In this document: positions 1 to 5,917 of the stretch, piece after piece
Numbering within the stretch: position 1 is the first letter of the stretch
Layout: each line of letters begins with the position of its first letter
NCBI GenBank assembly: GCA_028822575.1
Contig: JAPKDN010000214.1
Span: 1-5,917, forward strand
Origin: Alphaproteobacteria bacterium
GTDB lineage: Bacteria; Pseudomonadota; Alphaproteobacteria; Thalassobaculales; Thalassobaculaceae
Reading direction: 5' to 3'
Length of the DNA: 5,917 nucleotides
The notes under the pieces: model-generated
What the model saw: the letters and a program-made list of their open reading frames with translations, nothing else
Databases searched by the model: none
What the model was told of the DNA's origin: nothing
Program-made: the position numbers and the translations under genes

Positions 1-1206
1 CCAGATATGCCGGTGATTGCCGATCCGGTTTCGGCGCTCGAGGCGGCGTTTGACGCTCCGGTCGACGTGCCGCCGCTTGACGTCCTGGCCCGAGACGCTA
101 GGAGCGCTTGCATCCTAATTTGCGATATTACCCGACCGGTTCCGAATAGACTGATTCTCGGACCTCTGATCCGTCGATTGCTTGCGGCGGGTATCGTCGC
201 GGAGAGGATCACCGTCCTGATCGCCACCGGCTTGCATCGCCCTAACGAGGGTGAAGAGCTCAAGGAATTGATCGGAGATCCATGGGTGTTGGAGACGGTC
301 CGCGTAGAGAATCATTTTGCGCGGAATTACGAGGACCATGTACACGTAGGAACCACGACAAAGGGAAATATCGTCCGACTGGATCGACGCTTGATCGATG
401 CAGACCTTAAGATCGCGACGGGATTGGTGGAGCCGCATTTCATGGCCGGCTATTCCGGCGGGCGCAAGGTTATCGCGCCGGGCGTCGCCCACGCCGAAAC
501 CATCACAACGTTTCACTCGTCACGCTATATGGAGCATCCCCTGGCGGCTAATTGCGTCCTCGAAGGCAATCCCTTGCACGAGGACCAATTGGAGATCGTC
601 AAGATGATCGGTGGGGCGCTGGCCATTAACGCGGTAATCGACGAGGCTCGCCGGCCCTCCTTCCTCAATTTTGGAGAAATCGTCGCCAGCCATCTGGACG
701 CTGTCGACTTTATTAGAGGGTACGCTGAGGTCGCCGTGCCCCGTCGTTTCAAAACGGTGGTGACTAGTTGCGCCGGCTATCCGCTTGATCTTACGTATTA
801 CCAAACAGTGAAAGGCATGGTTGGGCCGATCGATATTCTGGAGCCGGGCGGGGATTTGATTATCGTATCGGATTGTGCCGAAGGCATGGGGTCGCCAGAG
901 TTCGTGGAGGCGCAACGCCGCCTTGTTGCGTTGGGACCTGACGGTTTCCTGGCCGCGATCATGAATAAGAGCTACGCGGATATCGACGAATGGCAAACCG
1001 AGATGCAATTGAAACCCATGCGTATAGGGGCGATCCACCTTTATTCTAAGGCACTTGGTGAGGCGGATTGGCCGCTTACCGGGGTTAATCGGGTCGACGA
1101 CCTGGGCCGATGCATCGCGGCGAGCGTTGCCAAGGCGGGGTATGGTGGCGTGGCGGTAATACCGGAAGGGCCTTACGTTATTCCAGTGCTCCGTCCGGCG
1201 GTCTGA
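1..1206 (+). CDS. larA: Nickel-dependent 2-hydroxyacid racemase/epimerase LarA (5' partial)
   Basis: LarA-family enzyme (DUF2088/lactate racemase fold) that uses the nickel-pincer nucleotide to racemise or epimerise a 2-hydroxyacid through hydride transfer; cytoplasmic. Counting from the Met at base 7, visible motifs are DITRPVP (40-46), ATGLHRP (73-79), EPHFMAGYSGGRK (142-154) and YYQTVKGM (264-271). By alignment from memory with L. plantarum LarA, K154 matches the cofactor-binding Lys184, H170 the nickel ligand His200, H77 and H144 the catalytic His108 and His174, and Q266 and W329 the pocket residues Gln295 and Trp358. The spacings 10 (H-K) and 16 (K-H) match exactly. The frame is open to base 1, and about 30 N-terminal residues present in relatives are missing, so the Met at 7 is probably internal and the start lies upstream. 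Stop is TGA at 1204-1206. The true substrate (lactate, malate or another) cannot be told from sequence. Confidence 0.93.
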   Translation, partial: PDMPVIADPVSALEAAFDAPVDVPPLDVLARDARSACILICDITRPVPNRLILGPLIRRLLAAGIVAERITVLIATGLHRPNEGEELKELIGDPWVLETVRVENHFARNYEDHVHVGTTTKGNIVRLDRRLIDADLKIATGLVEPHFMAGYSGGRKVIAPGVAHAETITTFHSSRYMEHPLAANCVLEGNPLHEDQLEIVKMIGGALAINAVIDEARRPSFLNFGEIVASHLDAVDFIRGYAEVAVPRRFKTVVTSCAGYPLDLTYYQTVKGMVGPIDILEPGGDLIIVSDCAEGMGSPEFVEAQRRLVALGPDGFLAAIMNKSYADIDEWQTEMQLKPMRIGAIHLYSKALGEADWPLTGVNRVDDLGRCIAASVAKAGYGGVAVIPEGPYVIPVLRPAV

Positions 1207-1215
1207 GCCCGCGCC

Positions 1216-2424
1216 ATGCACATTCATTTGGATCTGGTCGGCGGGCTTGCCGGAGATATGTTCCTGGCGGCGGTTCTGCACGCTTGGCCTGATTTGGAGA
1301 CCTCTATATTCAAGGCCATGCGCGCGGCGGGATTACCAAACGACTGGTCGGTCGAGGCGGTCACCGGCGTATCGGCTGGTATCACCGGAATGCGGGTTCG
1401 AATCAACGGTGACGCCGGGCACCATCACCATGCCACCGGCTCCTTCCGTCAGATCCGCGAAAGGTTGGAAGGTTCGGCCCTAGCGCCGGCGGTTAGGGAC
1501 AGGGCGATCGCTATCTTCCATCTGCTCGCGGAGGCCGAGGGTGAAATCCACGGCAAGCCGATTGAAGAGGTCCATTTCCATGAGATCGCGGATTGGGATT
1601 CCGTTGCCGACATCGTCGGAGCCGCCGCCGCAATTGGAGCGATTGGTGCGACGGGGTGGAGCGTCGGGGACATCCCCATGGGTGGCGGTACCGTGATGAC
1701 GGCCCATGGCAAACTCCCGGTTCCGGCGCCAGCAACCGTGCGCCTGCTGCACGGCTCGCGGATGATCGATGACGGGATCACCGGGGAAAGGGTCACGCCG
1801 ACCGGTGCCGCGATCCTGTTGCATCTACAAGCCTCTCAAGATCAGCGGCGCCAAACCGGAATATTGACTCATACTGGCCATGGCCTGGGCACAAGAGAGT
1901 TGAAGGGATGCGCGAATATGGTTCGCCTTCTCGCGTTCGACACTGACGCCGACGCTGGCGCCAGAGAGACGAATTGGGGACAGGCGGGAGAGGTCGGGGT
2001 AATCTCTTTCGAGGTTGACGACCAGGCACCGGAAGATCTGGCCGTCGGGATCGAAACGCTTCGTTCCAGGGACGGCGTTCTGGACGTGGTCCAGTCATCG
2101 GTCATGGGCAAGAAGGGGCGCCTTGCGGTCTCGGTCCGCGTTCTCTGCCGGGTCGTGGTGCTCGAACCAGTCATCGAAGCGTGTTTTCTGCAAACCACGA
2201 CGATTGGTCTAAGGTGGCGGATGGAACAGCGGGTCGAACTGCGGCGCGAGAATGTCGAAATCAACGTCGCCGCCGTGACCTTTAGCGGCAAGACGGTTAT
2301 GCGTCCGGACGGCCGGGCAACGACCAAGGTGGACATGGACGTGTTGGCGCTACAAGGTCGAACCCAGCAAGAGCGGGCTCGGGCACGGCGGTTGGCCGAG
2401 GAAAATAGTGATGATGACGCATAA
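1216..2424 (+). CDS. larC: Nickel insertion protein LarC (P2TMN nickel chelatase), single-frame form
   Basis: LarC is the CTP-dependent cyclometallase that inserts nickel into pyridinium-3,5-bisthiocarboxylic acid mononucleotide, finishing the LarA cofactor. The 402-residue protein starts with the family signature HLDLVGGLAGDMFLAA (4-19). It then shows a four-histidine run (69-72) that could bind nickel, EEVHFHEIADWDSVADIVG (117-135), the PVPAPAT segment (168-174) and TPTGAAIL (194-201). A variable linker (about 240-258) leads to the C-terminal half, with FEVDDQAPE (265-273), a conserved-looking VMGKKGRLAVSV segment (296-307) and QTTTIGLR (326-333). Length is normal for a fused LarC. In L. 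plantarum, larC1 and larC2 are joined by a programmed frameshift; here one frame runs through the equivalent junction. The ATG at 1216 is 9 bases after the larA stop, with no clear Shine-Dalgarno sequence, so coupling to larA translation is likely. Confidence 0.93.
   Translation: MHIHLDLVGGLAGDMFLAAVLHAWPDLETSIFKAMRAAGLPNDWSVEAVTGVSAGITGMRVRINGDAGHHHHATGSFRQIRERLEGSALAPAVRDRAIAIFHLLAEAEGEIHGKPIEEVHFHEIADWDSVADIVGAAAAIGAIGATGWSVGDIPMGGGTVMTAHGKLPVPAPATVRLLHGSRMIDDGITGERVTPTGAAILLHLQASQDQRRQTGILTHTGHGLGTRELKGCANMVRLLAFDTDADAGARETNWGQAGEVGVISFEVDDQAPEDLAVGIETLRSRDGVLDVVQSSVMGKKGRLAVSVRVLCRVVVLEPVIEACFLQTTTIGLRWRMEQRVELRRENVEINVAAVTFSGKTVMRPDGRATTKVDMDVLALQGRTQQERARARRLAEENSDDDA
2398..2402 (+). 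promoter_or_regulatory. Ribosome binding site for larE
   Basis: GAGGA lies inside the last codons of larC, 8 bases before the ATG at 2411. It favours that ATG over the GTG at 2408 (5 bases away) and the ATG at 2414 (11 bases away). It is the only recognisable Shine-Dalgarno sequence among the three in-window starts of the lar genes. Confidence 0.5.
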
Positions 2425-3208
2425 TCCGGAGACACGGCTGCGCGCGGTGATCGATGCCATAGGGCCGATGGCACTGGCGGTTAGCGGCGGCGTCGACAGC
2501 ATGACACTGGCGCATGTGGCTCGGGAACAGCTGGGTGATCGGGTGGCCATGTTCCACGCGCTGTCCCCGGCGGTCCCAGCTGAGGCGAGCGCGCGTGTCC
2601 GCCGCCACGCTGAGGGCGGCGGCTGGAGGCTGGAGGTGGTGAATGCCGGCGAGATGGAGGATCCACATTATTTAGAAAATCCTATCAATCGTTGCTTTTT
2701 TTGCAAGACCAATCTTTATGCGCGAATCGCCGGCCTGACCGAGTTGATCATCGTGTCCGGTACGAATGTCGACGATCTGGGTGACTTTCGACCTGGGCTA
2801 CAGGCGGCCCGTGATCACCGGGTGCGTCATCCTTATGTGGAGGCGGGCCTGATTAAGGACGATATCCGTCAGGTCGCCCGGGGTCTGGGACTGGACGATC
2901 TTTCGGAACTTCCAGCTTCTCCGTGCCTTTCCAGTAGAATTGAAACCGGGCTCAAGGTAACGACCAAGCGTCTGGCCCTCGTTGAAGCGATCGAGACGGC
3001 GCTTCGCGATGGTATTGGTCAAGGAACCATCCGTTGCCGGGTTCGGGCGACCGGCGTTGTTGTGGAACTCGGCGAAGACCTACTTTCTCGAATGGGGGGG
3101 GCGAACCAAGACCAGATCGTTACGATCCTTCGTGATCACGGACATGGCGGCGGCGTGGTCTACGAGGCCTATCGCCAGGGAAGCGCGTTTTTGCGCGACC
3201 GCGGATGA
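2411..3208 (+). CDS. larE: Sulfur transferase LarE, three-cysteine ([4Fe-4S]-type)
   Basis: LarE is an ATP pyrophosphatase-family enzyme. It adenylates the carboxylates of pyridinium-3,5-biscarboxylic acid mononucleotide and replaces them with thiocarboxylates for the LarA cofactor. Numbering from the ATG at 2411, the PP-loop is AVSGGVDS (23-30). The family blocks SGTNVDDLGDFRPG (116-129) and LPASPCLSSRI (167-177) follow. Cysteines sit at 95 and 98 (RCFFCK) and 172 (SPCLSSR). L. plantarum LarE sacrifices a single cysteine (Cys176) and lacks the CxxC pair, whereas three-cysteine LarE proteins such as that of Thermotoga maritima bind a [4Fe-4S] cluster; this protein matches the latter. The gene overlaps the end of larC. 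GTG at 2408 and ATG at 2414 are alternative starts, but ATG at 2411 has the best-placed ribosome binding site. An eight-G tract at 3094-3101 lies near the 3' end. Confidence 0.92.
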   Translation: MMTHNPETRLRAVIDAIGPMALAVSGGVDSMTLAHVAREQLGDRVAMFHALSPAVPAEASARVRRHAEGGGWRLEVVNAGEMEDPHYLENPINRCFFCKTNLYARIAGLTELIIVSGTNVDDLGDFRPGLQAARDHRVRHPYVEAGLIKDDIRQVARGLGLDDLSELPASPCLSSRIETGLKVTTKRLALVEAIETALRDGIGQGTIRCRVRATGVVVELGEDLLSRMGGANQDQIVTILRDHGHGGGVVYEAYRQGSAFLRDRG

Positions 3209-3921
3209 AAGCCGATGAGCAGGCCTCGACCGTGCGCTTTGATCTTGGGCGTCGGCATCGCATTGGCCTCGCCGAGGCGATCTTGGCGGATGTGAAGACG
3301 TCGGCGCAGATAGCCGAGGCTATTCGCCAATCCGGGGACGGGGGAGCACCGGTGCTAGTAACTCGGCTGTCCCAAGCGCAGTTTTCGGCGCTCCCAGAAG
3401 AGCAGCGGGCGGGATTGAATTATGATCCGGTCTCGCGAACGGCGCTCAGCGCGAGCATTGCCGCCGTGCCGGAAGTCGCTGACATTGCGGTCGTCACTGG
3501 TGGCACTGGGGATGTGGCCGTTGCGAGGGAAGTCGCCCGGACCCTGGTATTTCACGGTGTCGCCAGCCACGAGATCATCGATGTCGGCGTGGCTGGGCTT
3601 TGGCGACTGATGGAACATCGTGAAATGATCACCAAGATGCCCGTGATCATCGTTTGCGCGGGGATGGAGGGCGCGCTTTTCAGTGTTGTCGGAGGGTTGG
3701 CCGGGGGCGTGGTCATCGCGGTTCCCACCTCGAACGGTTATGGTGTCGCCGAGGGTGGAGGGGTGGCACTCAACTCGGCCCTGGCAAGCTGTGCGCCTGG
3801 CATAGCGGTTTGTAACATCGATAACGGGTATGGCGCCGCCTGCCTCGCGCTCCGGGTGTTGGGCATGCAGAAACGGCAAGGCTGGGTGGCCTTGTCGCCT
3901 TCAACAGGCTCGTGGGAATAA
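3205..3921 (+). CDS. larB: Pyridinium-3,5-biscarboxylic acid mononucleotide synthase LarB
   Basis: LarB performs the first step of nickel-pincer cofactor synthesis: it carboxylates nicotinic acid adenine dinucleotide at pyridinium C5 and hydrolyses the phosphoanhydride, releasing AMP. The 238-residue protein has an N-terminal region containing RRHRIGLAEAI (16-26). A PurE/AIR-carboxylase-like domain follows, with VVTGGTGDVAVA (96-107), DVGVAGLWRL (126-135), CAGMEGALFSVVGGL (151-165), VPTSNGYG (173-180) and SCAPGIAVCNIDNGYGA (195-211). E155 and C196 are 41 residues apart, the same spacing as Glu180 and Cys221 of L. plantarum LarB, where the cysteine bonds covalently to the substrate. The start ATG overlaps the larE stop as ATGA, so translation is probably coupled. 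About 20 residues follow the last conserved block. It is the last intact gene of the operon in this window. Confidence 0.93.
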   Translation: MKADEQASTVRFDLGRRHRIGLAEAILADVKTSAQIAEAIRQSGDGGAPVLVTRLSQAQFSALPEEQRAGLNYDPVSRTALSASIAAVPEVADIAVVTGGTGDVAVAREVARTLVFHGVASHEIIDVGVAGLWRLMEHREMITKMPVIIVCAGMEGALFSVVGGLAGGVVIAVPTSNGYGVAEGGGVALNSALASCAPGIAVCNIDNGYGAACLALRVLGMQKRQGWVALSPSTGSWE

Positions 3922-3952
3922 AGCGGGTCCTACCTGCGACCAAGAATGTTAG

Positions 3953-4171
3953 GGCCGTCGAGAGCGAATCGTCCATCTTGAACTGGTGCTTGCCGTTGGT
4001 TCCTCCGATAACGTCGATGAGGAGGAATTCGGGTTGCGAATTTAGGGGCTAGAGGCGGCGTTTCGGAACCTGGAGGTTATCAAAGCGCGTGGCGTGGGGC
4101 CGTGCAAGGTGACCGTGGTTTTGGTTGCGGAATGGGTGGGTCGCAGCAATCAGACAGTGCTTAATCCTTAA
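3953..4171 (+). pseudogene. Remnant of a DUF1194 (VWA-like) gene, N-terminal part
   Basis: No intact gene lies here, but one plus-strand frame reads as a decayed DUF1194 protein. Its segments include HLELVLAVGSSDNVDEEEF (codons from 3974), GLEAAFRNLEVI (from 4046) and VTVVLVAEWVG (from 4109). Family members, as I recall them, read roughly LVLAVDVSGSVDEEEF, then GxAAAFRDPEVI, then AVTYVEWSG, in the same order and spacing. An in-frame TAG at 4043-4045 interrupts the frame, another TAG at 3950-3952 closes it upstream, and TAA at 4169-4171 ends it. The Asp of the DxSxS metal-binding motif is replaced (GSSDN). The usual signal peptide and the C-terminal two thirds are absent. The match is from memory of the family consensus, without a database search. 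The remnant begins about 30 bases after the larB stop. Confidence 0.6.
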
Positions 4172-4172
4172 T

Positions 4173-4782
4173 TTTATCCTCGGAAACTTCGAGCCGATCA
4201 CGCGCAAGGTCATCGGTTCCGACACAGAGCAGGCTCGCAAACACTCGGAAGAATTCAGCATGAAGTTATGGGAGGGAACCGATCTCTTCTATCTCGCGCT
4301 GATCACCCAGGTTTTTAATTTTGATCCGGCCGCGCCGGGGACATTTACTATGCCTGGAAAGGGTTGAGCTATTACGAGTTTAACTACAAGAAAGACTTGG
4401 CCACGCCGCTAACATTCATGGAATGACTGCAAAATAAAAGCCTGTCCGGCCGTTATGTCCACTGGAGGAGGCGGCTGGACTTCAACAGTTATCGCGCAAC
4501 GTTGCCGTTAAGCTCGTGTGTCACCTGGAGCATAGCTCCAGGATTCTACGCCACTTTAATGATGCCTGCGAGGAGTTGTTCGTGCGCAAGGGCGAGAGCA
4601 AGCAATTCGTCTCCACCCTCCAGCGCTCCAGAGATTTGTTCTAGAAAACCTCCAAGTCCATTTCCGCGCTCAATCACGTCGCCGCCGTGTGGTCTCACCA
4701 AACGGTGCAGGAGAATCGCAAGAAACTGAACGTCGATGAACTACGCCCGCTTCTCTCGGCCCTTGATCAAGCGATCGACTGA
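4173..4782 (+). pseudogene. Decayed gene of unrecognised family
   Basis: Three successive frames join into one plausible protein of about 200 residues. Frame one runs from about 4173 to 4338 and includes FEPITRKVIGSDTEQARKH and KLWEGTDLFYLALITQVF. Frame two resumes at 4340 (DIYYAWKGLSYYEFNYKKDL) and crosses TGA at 4424-4426, probably a former Trp codon. Frame three begins near 4465 and includes LSRNVAVKLVCHLEHSSRI and ELFVRKGESKQFVSTLQRS; it crosses TAG at 4642-4644 and ends with LNVDELRPLLSALDQAID at TGA 4780-4782. Composition and codon choice look coding throughout, and the product is mostly charged and probably helical. I do not recognise the family and assign no function. Its true start is unknown; the sequence before 4173 belongs to the DUF1194 remnant. 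Sequencing errors could mimic the shifts, but two shifts plus two stops beside another remnant favour decay. Confidence 0.55.
4524..4542. repeat. Perfect 8-bp inverted repeat with 3-base loop
   Basis: CCTGGAGC, ATA, GCTCCAGG forms a short perfect hairpin inside the unrecognised pseudogene. No T-run follows on either strand, so it is not a good intrinsic terminator. It also reads as ordinary codons of the decayed frame (LEHSSR), so it may be chance. Confidence 0.4.
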
Positions 4783-4785
4783 AAG

Positions 4786-5917
4786 CTACTGGGTTTTAAG
4801 ACCCAAGATGGCCGCCGTGATCTGGTCCAGTGCGCGGTCGACGATAGCGCGGGGGCAGGCGATATTGATCCGCTCGAAACCTTCGCCCTCTGGTCCGAAA
4901 ATATATCCTTCATCCAGATAGACCCGTGCCTTGTTCAGCATCAAATCCTCGAGGCCCTCGGCGTTTAGGCCAAGCGCGCGGCAATCGAACCACTGAAGAT
5001 ACGTGCCTTGTAGGGGACTCGTCTTAATCTCGGGGGTTTTTTCCGCAAACACTGCGGCGACCCGCGCGGCGTTACTGGCAATATAATCCAGAGCCGCGTT
5101 GAGCCAATCCGCACCCTCGCGATAGGCGACCTCGGTGGCGATCAGGCTAAATGGATTCATACCGCCCATTCCGTTCGATCGGAGGGTAGCAGCCATCGTC
5201 TCGCGCTTCACTGGGTCGGGGATTATGATATTGGAACAATGGAGCCCGGCGAGATTGAATGTCTTGCTGGCGGCGGTGCAGATGATCGCGTTTTGGGCGA
5301 ATGCCTCGCCCAAGGTGCCATAGGGCGTGAAGTGCTTGCCTGGCATGATCAGATCGCCATGGATCTCGTCGGCGATCACGATGATGCCATTACGTTGGCA
5401 TATTTCACCAAACTGCCGAAGCTCAGCTTCTGTCCAGATTCGTCCGACGGGATTGTGGGGCGAACAAAGAATAGCAAGTTTGACCGCTGGATCGGATGCC
5501 TTTTTCTCAAGATCAGCAAAATCTATTTCGTAATTACTATCATTTAAAATCAAAGGGCTGGTAACAATTTCACCGCCGTTGTTCGTGATGGATTTATAAA
5601 ATGGATGGTAGACTGGCGGCTGAATCAAGACTTTCTCGCCGGGGCGGACAAAACTTCGCACCGCCATATTCAAGGTTGGTACCACGCCGGCGACCGTTAG
5701 GATCCATTCCGGGTCGACGCTCCAACCATGGCGCTGCCCCATCCAATTTACTGCAGCCTGGAGGTAGCTCTCCGACCGACCCGTATAGCCATAAATTCCG
5801 TGCCTGACGTGATCGGATAAAGCATCTACAACCTGTTGGGGACAGCGAAAATCCATATCCGCGACCCACATGGGAAGGATCTGATCGTCGCCGTGTCCTG
5901 GGTCGGTGTCGTTCCAG
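4786..5917 (-). CDS. patB: MalY/PatB-type PLP-dependent C-S lyase (5' partial)
   Basis: Fold-type I PLP enzyme of the MalY/PatB group, which cleaves cystathionine or cysteine-like C-S bonds (beta-lyase or cysteine desulfhydrase activity) and is often annotated as an aminotransferase; cytoplasmic. Numbering from the internal Met at 5871: the family N-terminal signature MWVADMDF (1-8), PPVYHPF (85-91), SPHNPVGR (137-144), ADEIHGDL (167-174), the PLP-binding lysine K203 in SKTFNLAGL (202-210; codon 5263-5265), and the carboxylate-binding arginine candidate R341 in the NIACPR segment (336-341). The frame stays open to the right edge, adding 15 residues (WNDTDPGHGDDQILP) that fit the family's N-terminus. 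About 10-20 residues and the true start therefore lie beyond the window. The gene is convergent with the lar operon and ends at TAG 4786-4788. MalY in E. coli also acts as a regulator; nothing here shows that role. Confidence 0.92.
   Translation of the reverse strand, partial: WNDTDPGHGDDQILPMWVADMDFRCPQQVVDALSDHVRHGIYGYTGRSESYLQAAVNWMGQRHGWSVDPEWILTVAGVVPTLNMAVRSFVRPGEKVLIQPPVYHPFYKSITNNGGEIVTSPLILNDSNYEIDFADLEKKASDPAVKLAILCSPHNPVGRIWTEAELRQFGEICQRNGIIVIADEIHGDLIMPGKHFTPYGTLGEAFAQNAIICTAASKTFNLAGLHCSNIIIPDPVKRETMAATLRSNGMGGMNPFSLIATEVAYREGADWLNAALDYIASNAARVAAVFAEKTPEIKTSPLQGTYLQWFDCRALGLNAEGLEDLMLNKARVYLDEGYIFGPEGEGFERINIACPRAIVDRALDQITAAILGLKTQ

Noticed and set aside
520..1281. Long minus-strand open frame of 253 codons opposite larA
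   Set aside because: It lies wholly antisense to a well-conserved LarA. Its translation is rich in Arg, His and Pro with no family motif, as expected of a shadow frame in GC-rich DNA.
1869..2474. Minus-strand open frame of 201 codons opposite the 3' half of larC
   Set aside because: It is antisense to conserved LarC sequence, and its translation is low-complexity Ser/Arg/Thr-rich with no recognisable domain.
2696..2702. T7 run in larE as a terminator or slippage site
   Set aside because: It encodes the Phe-Phe of the conserved CFFC motif, and no stem precedes it.
3355..3879. Minus-strand open frame of 174 codons opposite larB
   Set aside because: It overlaps the conserved LarB catalytic domain and shows no motif of its own.
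4125..4367. Possible intact small gene of 80 codons
   Set aside because: It has no ribosome binding site, its first codons overlap the DUF1194 remnant, and the coding pattern continues downstream in another frame. It is better read as part of the decayed gene.
3922..4785. Insertion sequence as the cause of the non-coding stretch
   Set aside because: No terminal inverted repeats, target duplications or transposase motifs were found in any frame.
4790..4805. Imperfect palindrome TGGGTTTTAAGACCCA as a terminator
   Set aside because: It lies inside the last codons of the lyase gene, before its stop, and the stem is short and AT-rich with no following T-run.

Overview
The window looks like a chromosomal segment from a moderately GC-rich proteobacterium, most likely an alphaproteobacterium. 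This rests on base composition by eye, the style of the Lar proteins, and a remnant of a DUF1194 gene, a family I associate mainly with Alphaproteobacteria. I cannot name a genus.

Bases 1-3921 hold four tightly packed plus-strand genes, larA-larC-larE-larB. They encode a nickel-pincer-nucleotide (NPN) racemase or epimerase together with the whole pathway for its cofactor. LarB carboxylates and hydrolyses nicotinic acid adenine dinucleotide to pyridinium-3,5-biscarboxylic acid mononucleotide. LarE converts the two carboxylates to thiocarboxylates. LarC inserts nickel using CTP. LarA carries the finished cofactor on a lysine and interconverts the stereoisomers of a 2-hydroxyacid. larA and larC are 9 bases apart, larC overlaps larE, and larE overlaps larB by ATGA, so one mRNA with translational coupling is likely. 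larA runs off the left edge. LarE has the three-cysteine pattern associated with [4Fe-4S]-dependent sulfur transfer, not the single sacrificial cysteine of Lactiplantibacillus plantarum LarE. LarC is a single uninterrupted frame.

Bases 3922-4785 contain no intact gene. Frame-by-frame reading shows two decayed plus-strand genes. The first (about 3953-4171) is the N-terminal part of a DUF1194 protein (von Willebrand factor A-like), with an in-frame stop and a degraded metal-site motif. The second (about 4173-4782) is a longer reading with two frame changes and two in-frame stops. I do not recognise its family. It ends 3 bases before the stop of the convergent gene on the other strand.

Bases 4786-5917 (minus strand) hold a MalY/PatB-type PLP-dependent C-S lyase (cystathionine beta-lyase / aminotransferase fold). 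It runs off the right edge, so its start is outside the window. The ATG at 5871 is an internal methionine.

No tRNA, rRNA, CRISPR array, complete insertion sequence or convincing intrinsic terminator was seen. The best candidates for something undescribed are the unidentified pseudogene, the LarA substrate, and the LarE cluster chemistry.
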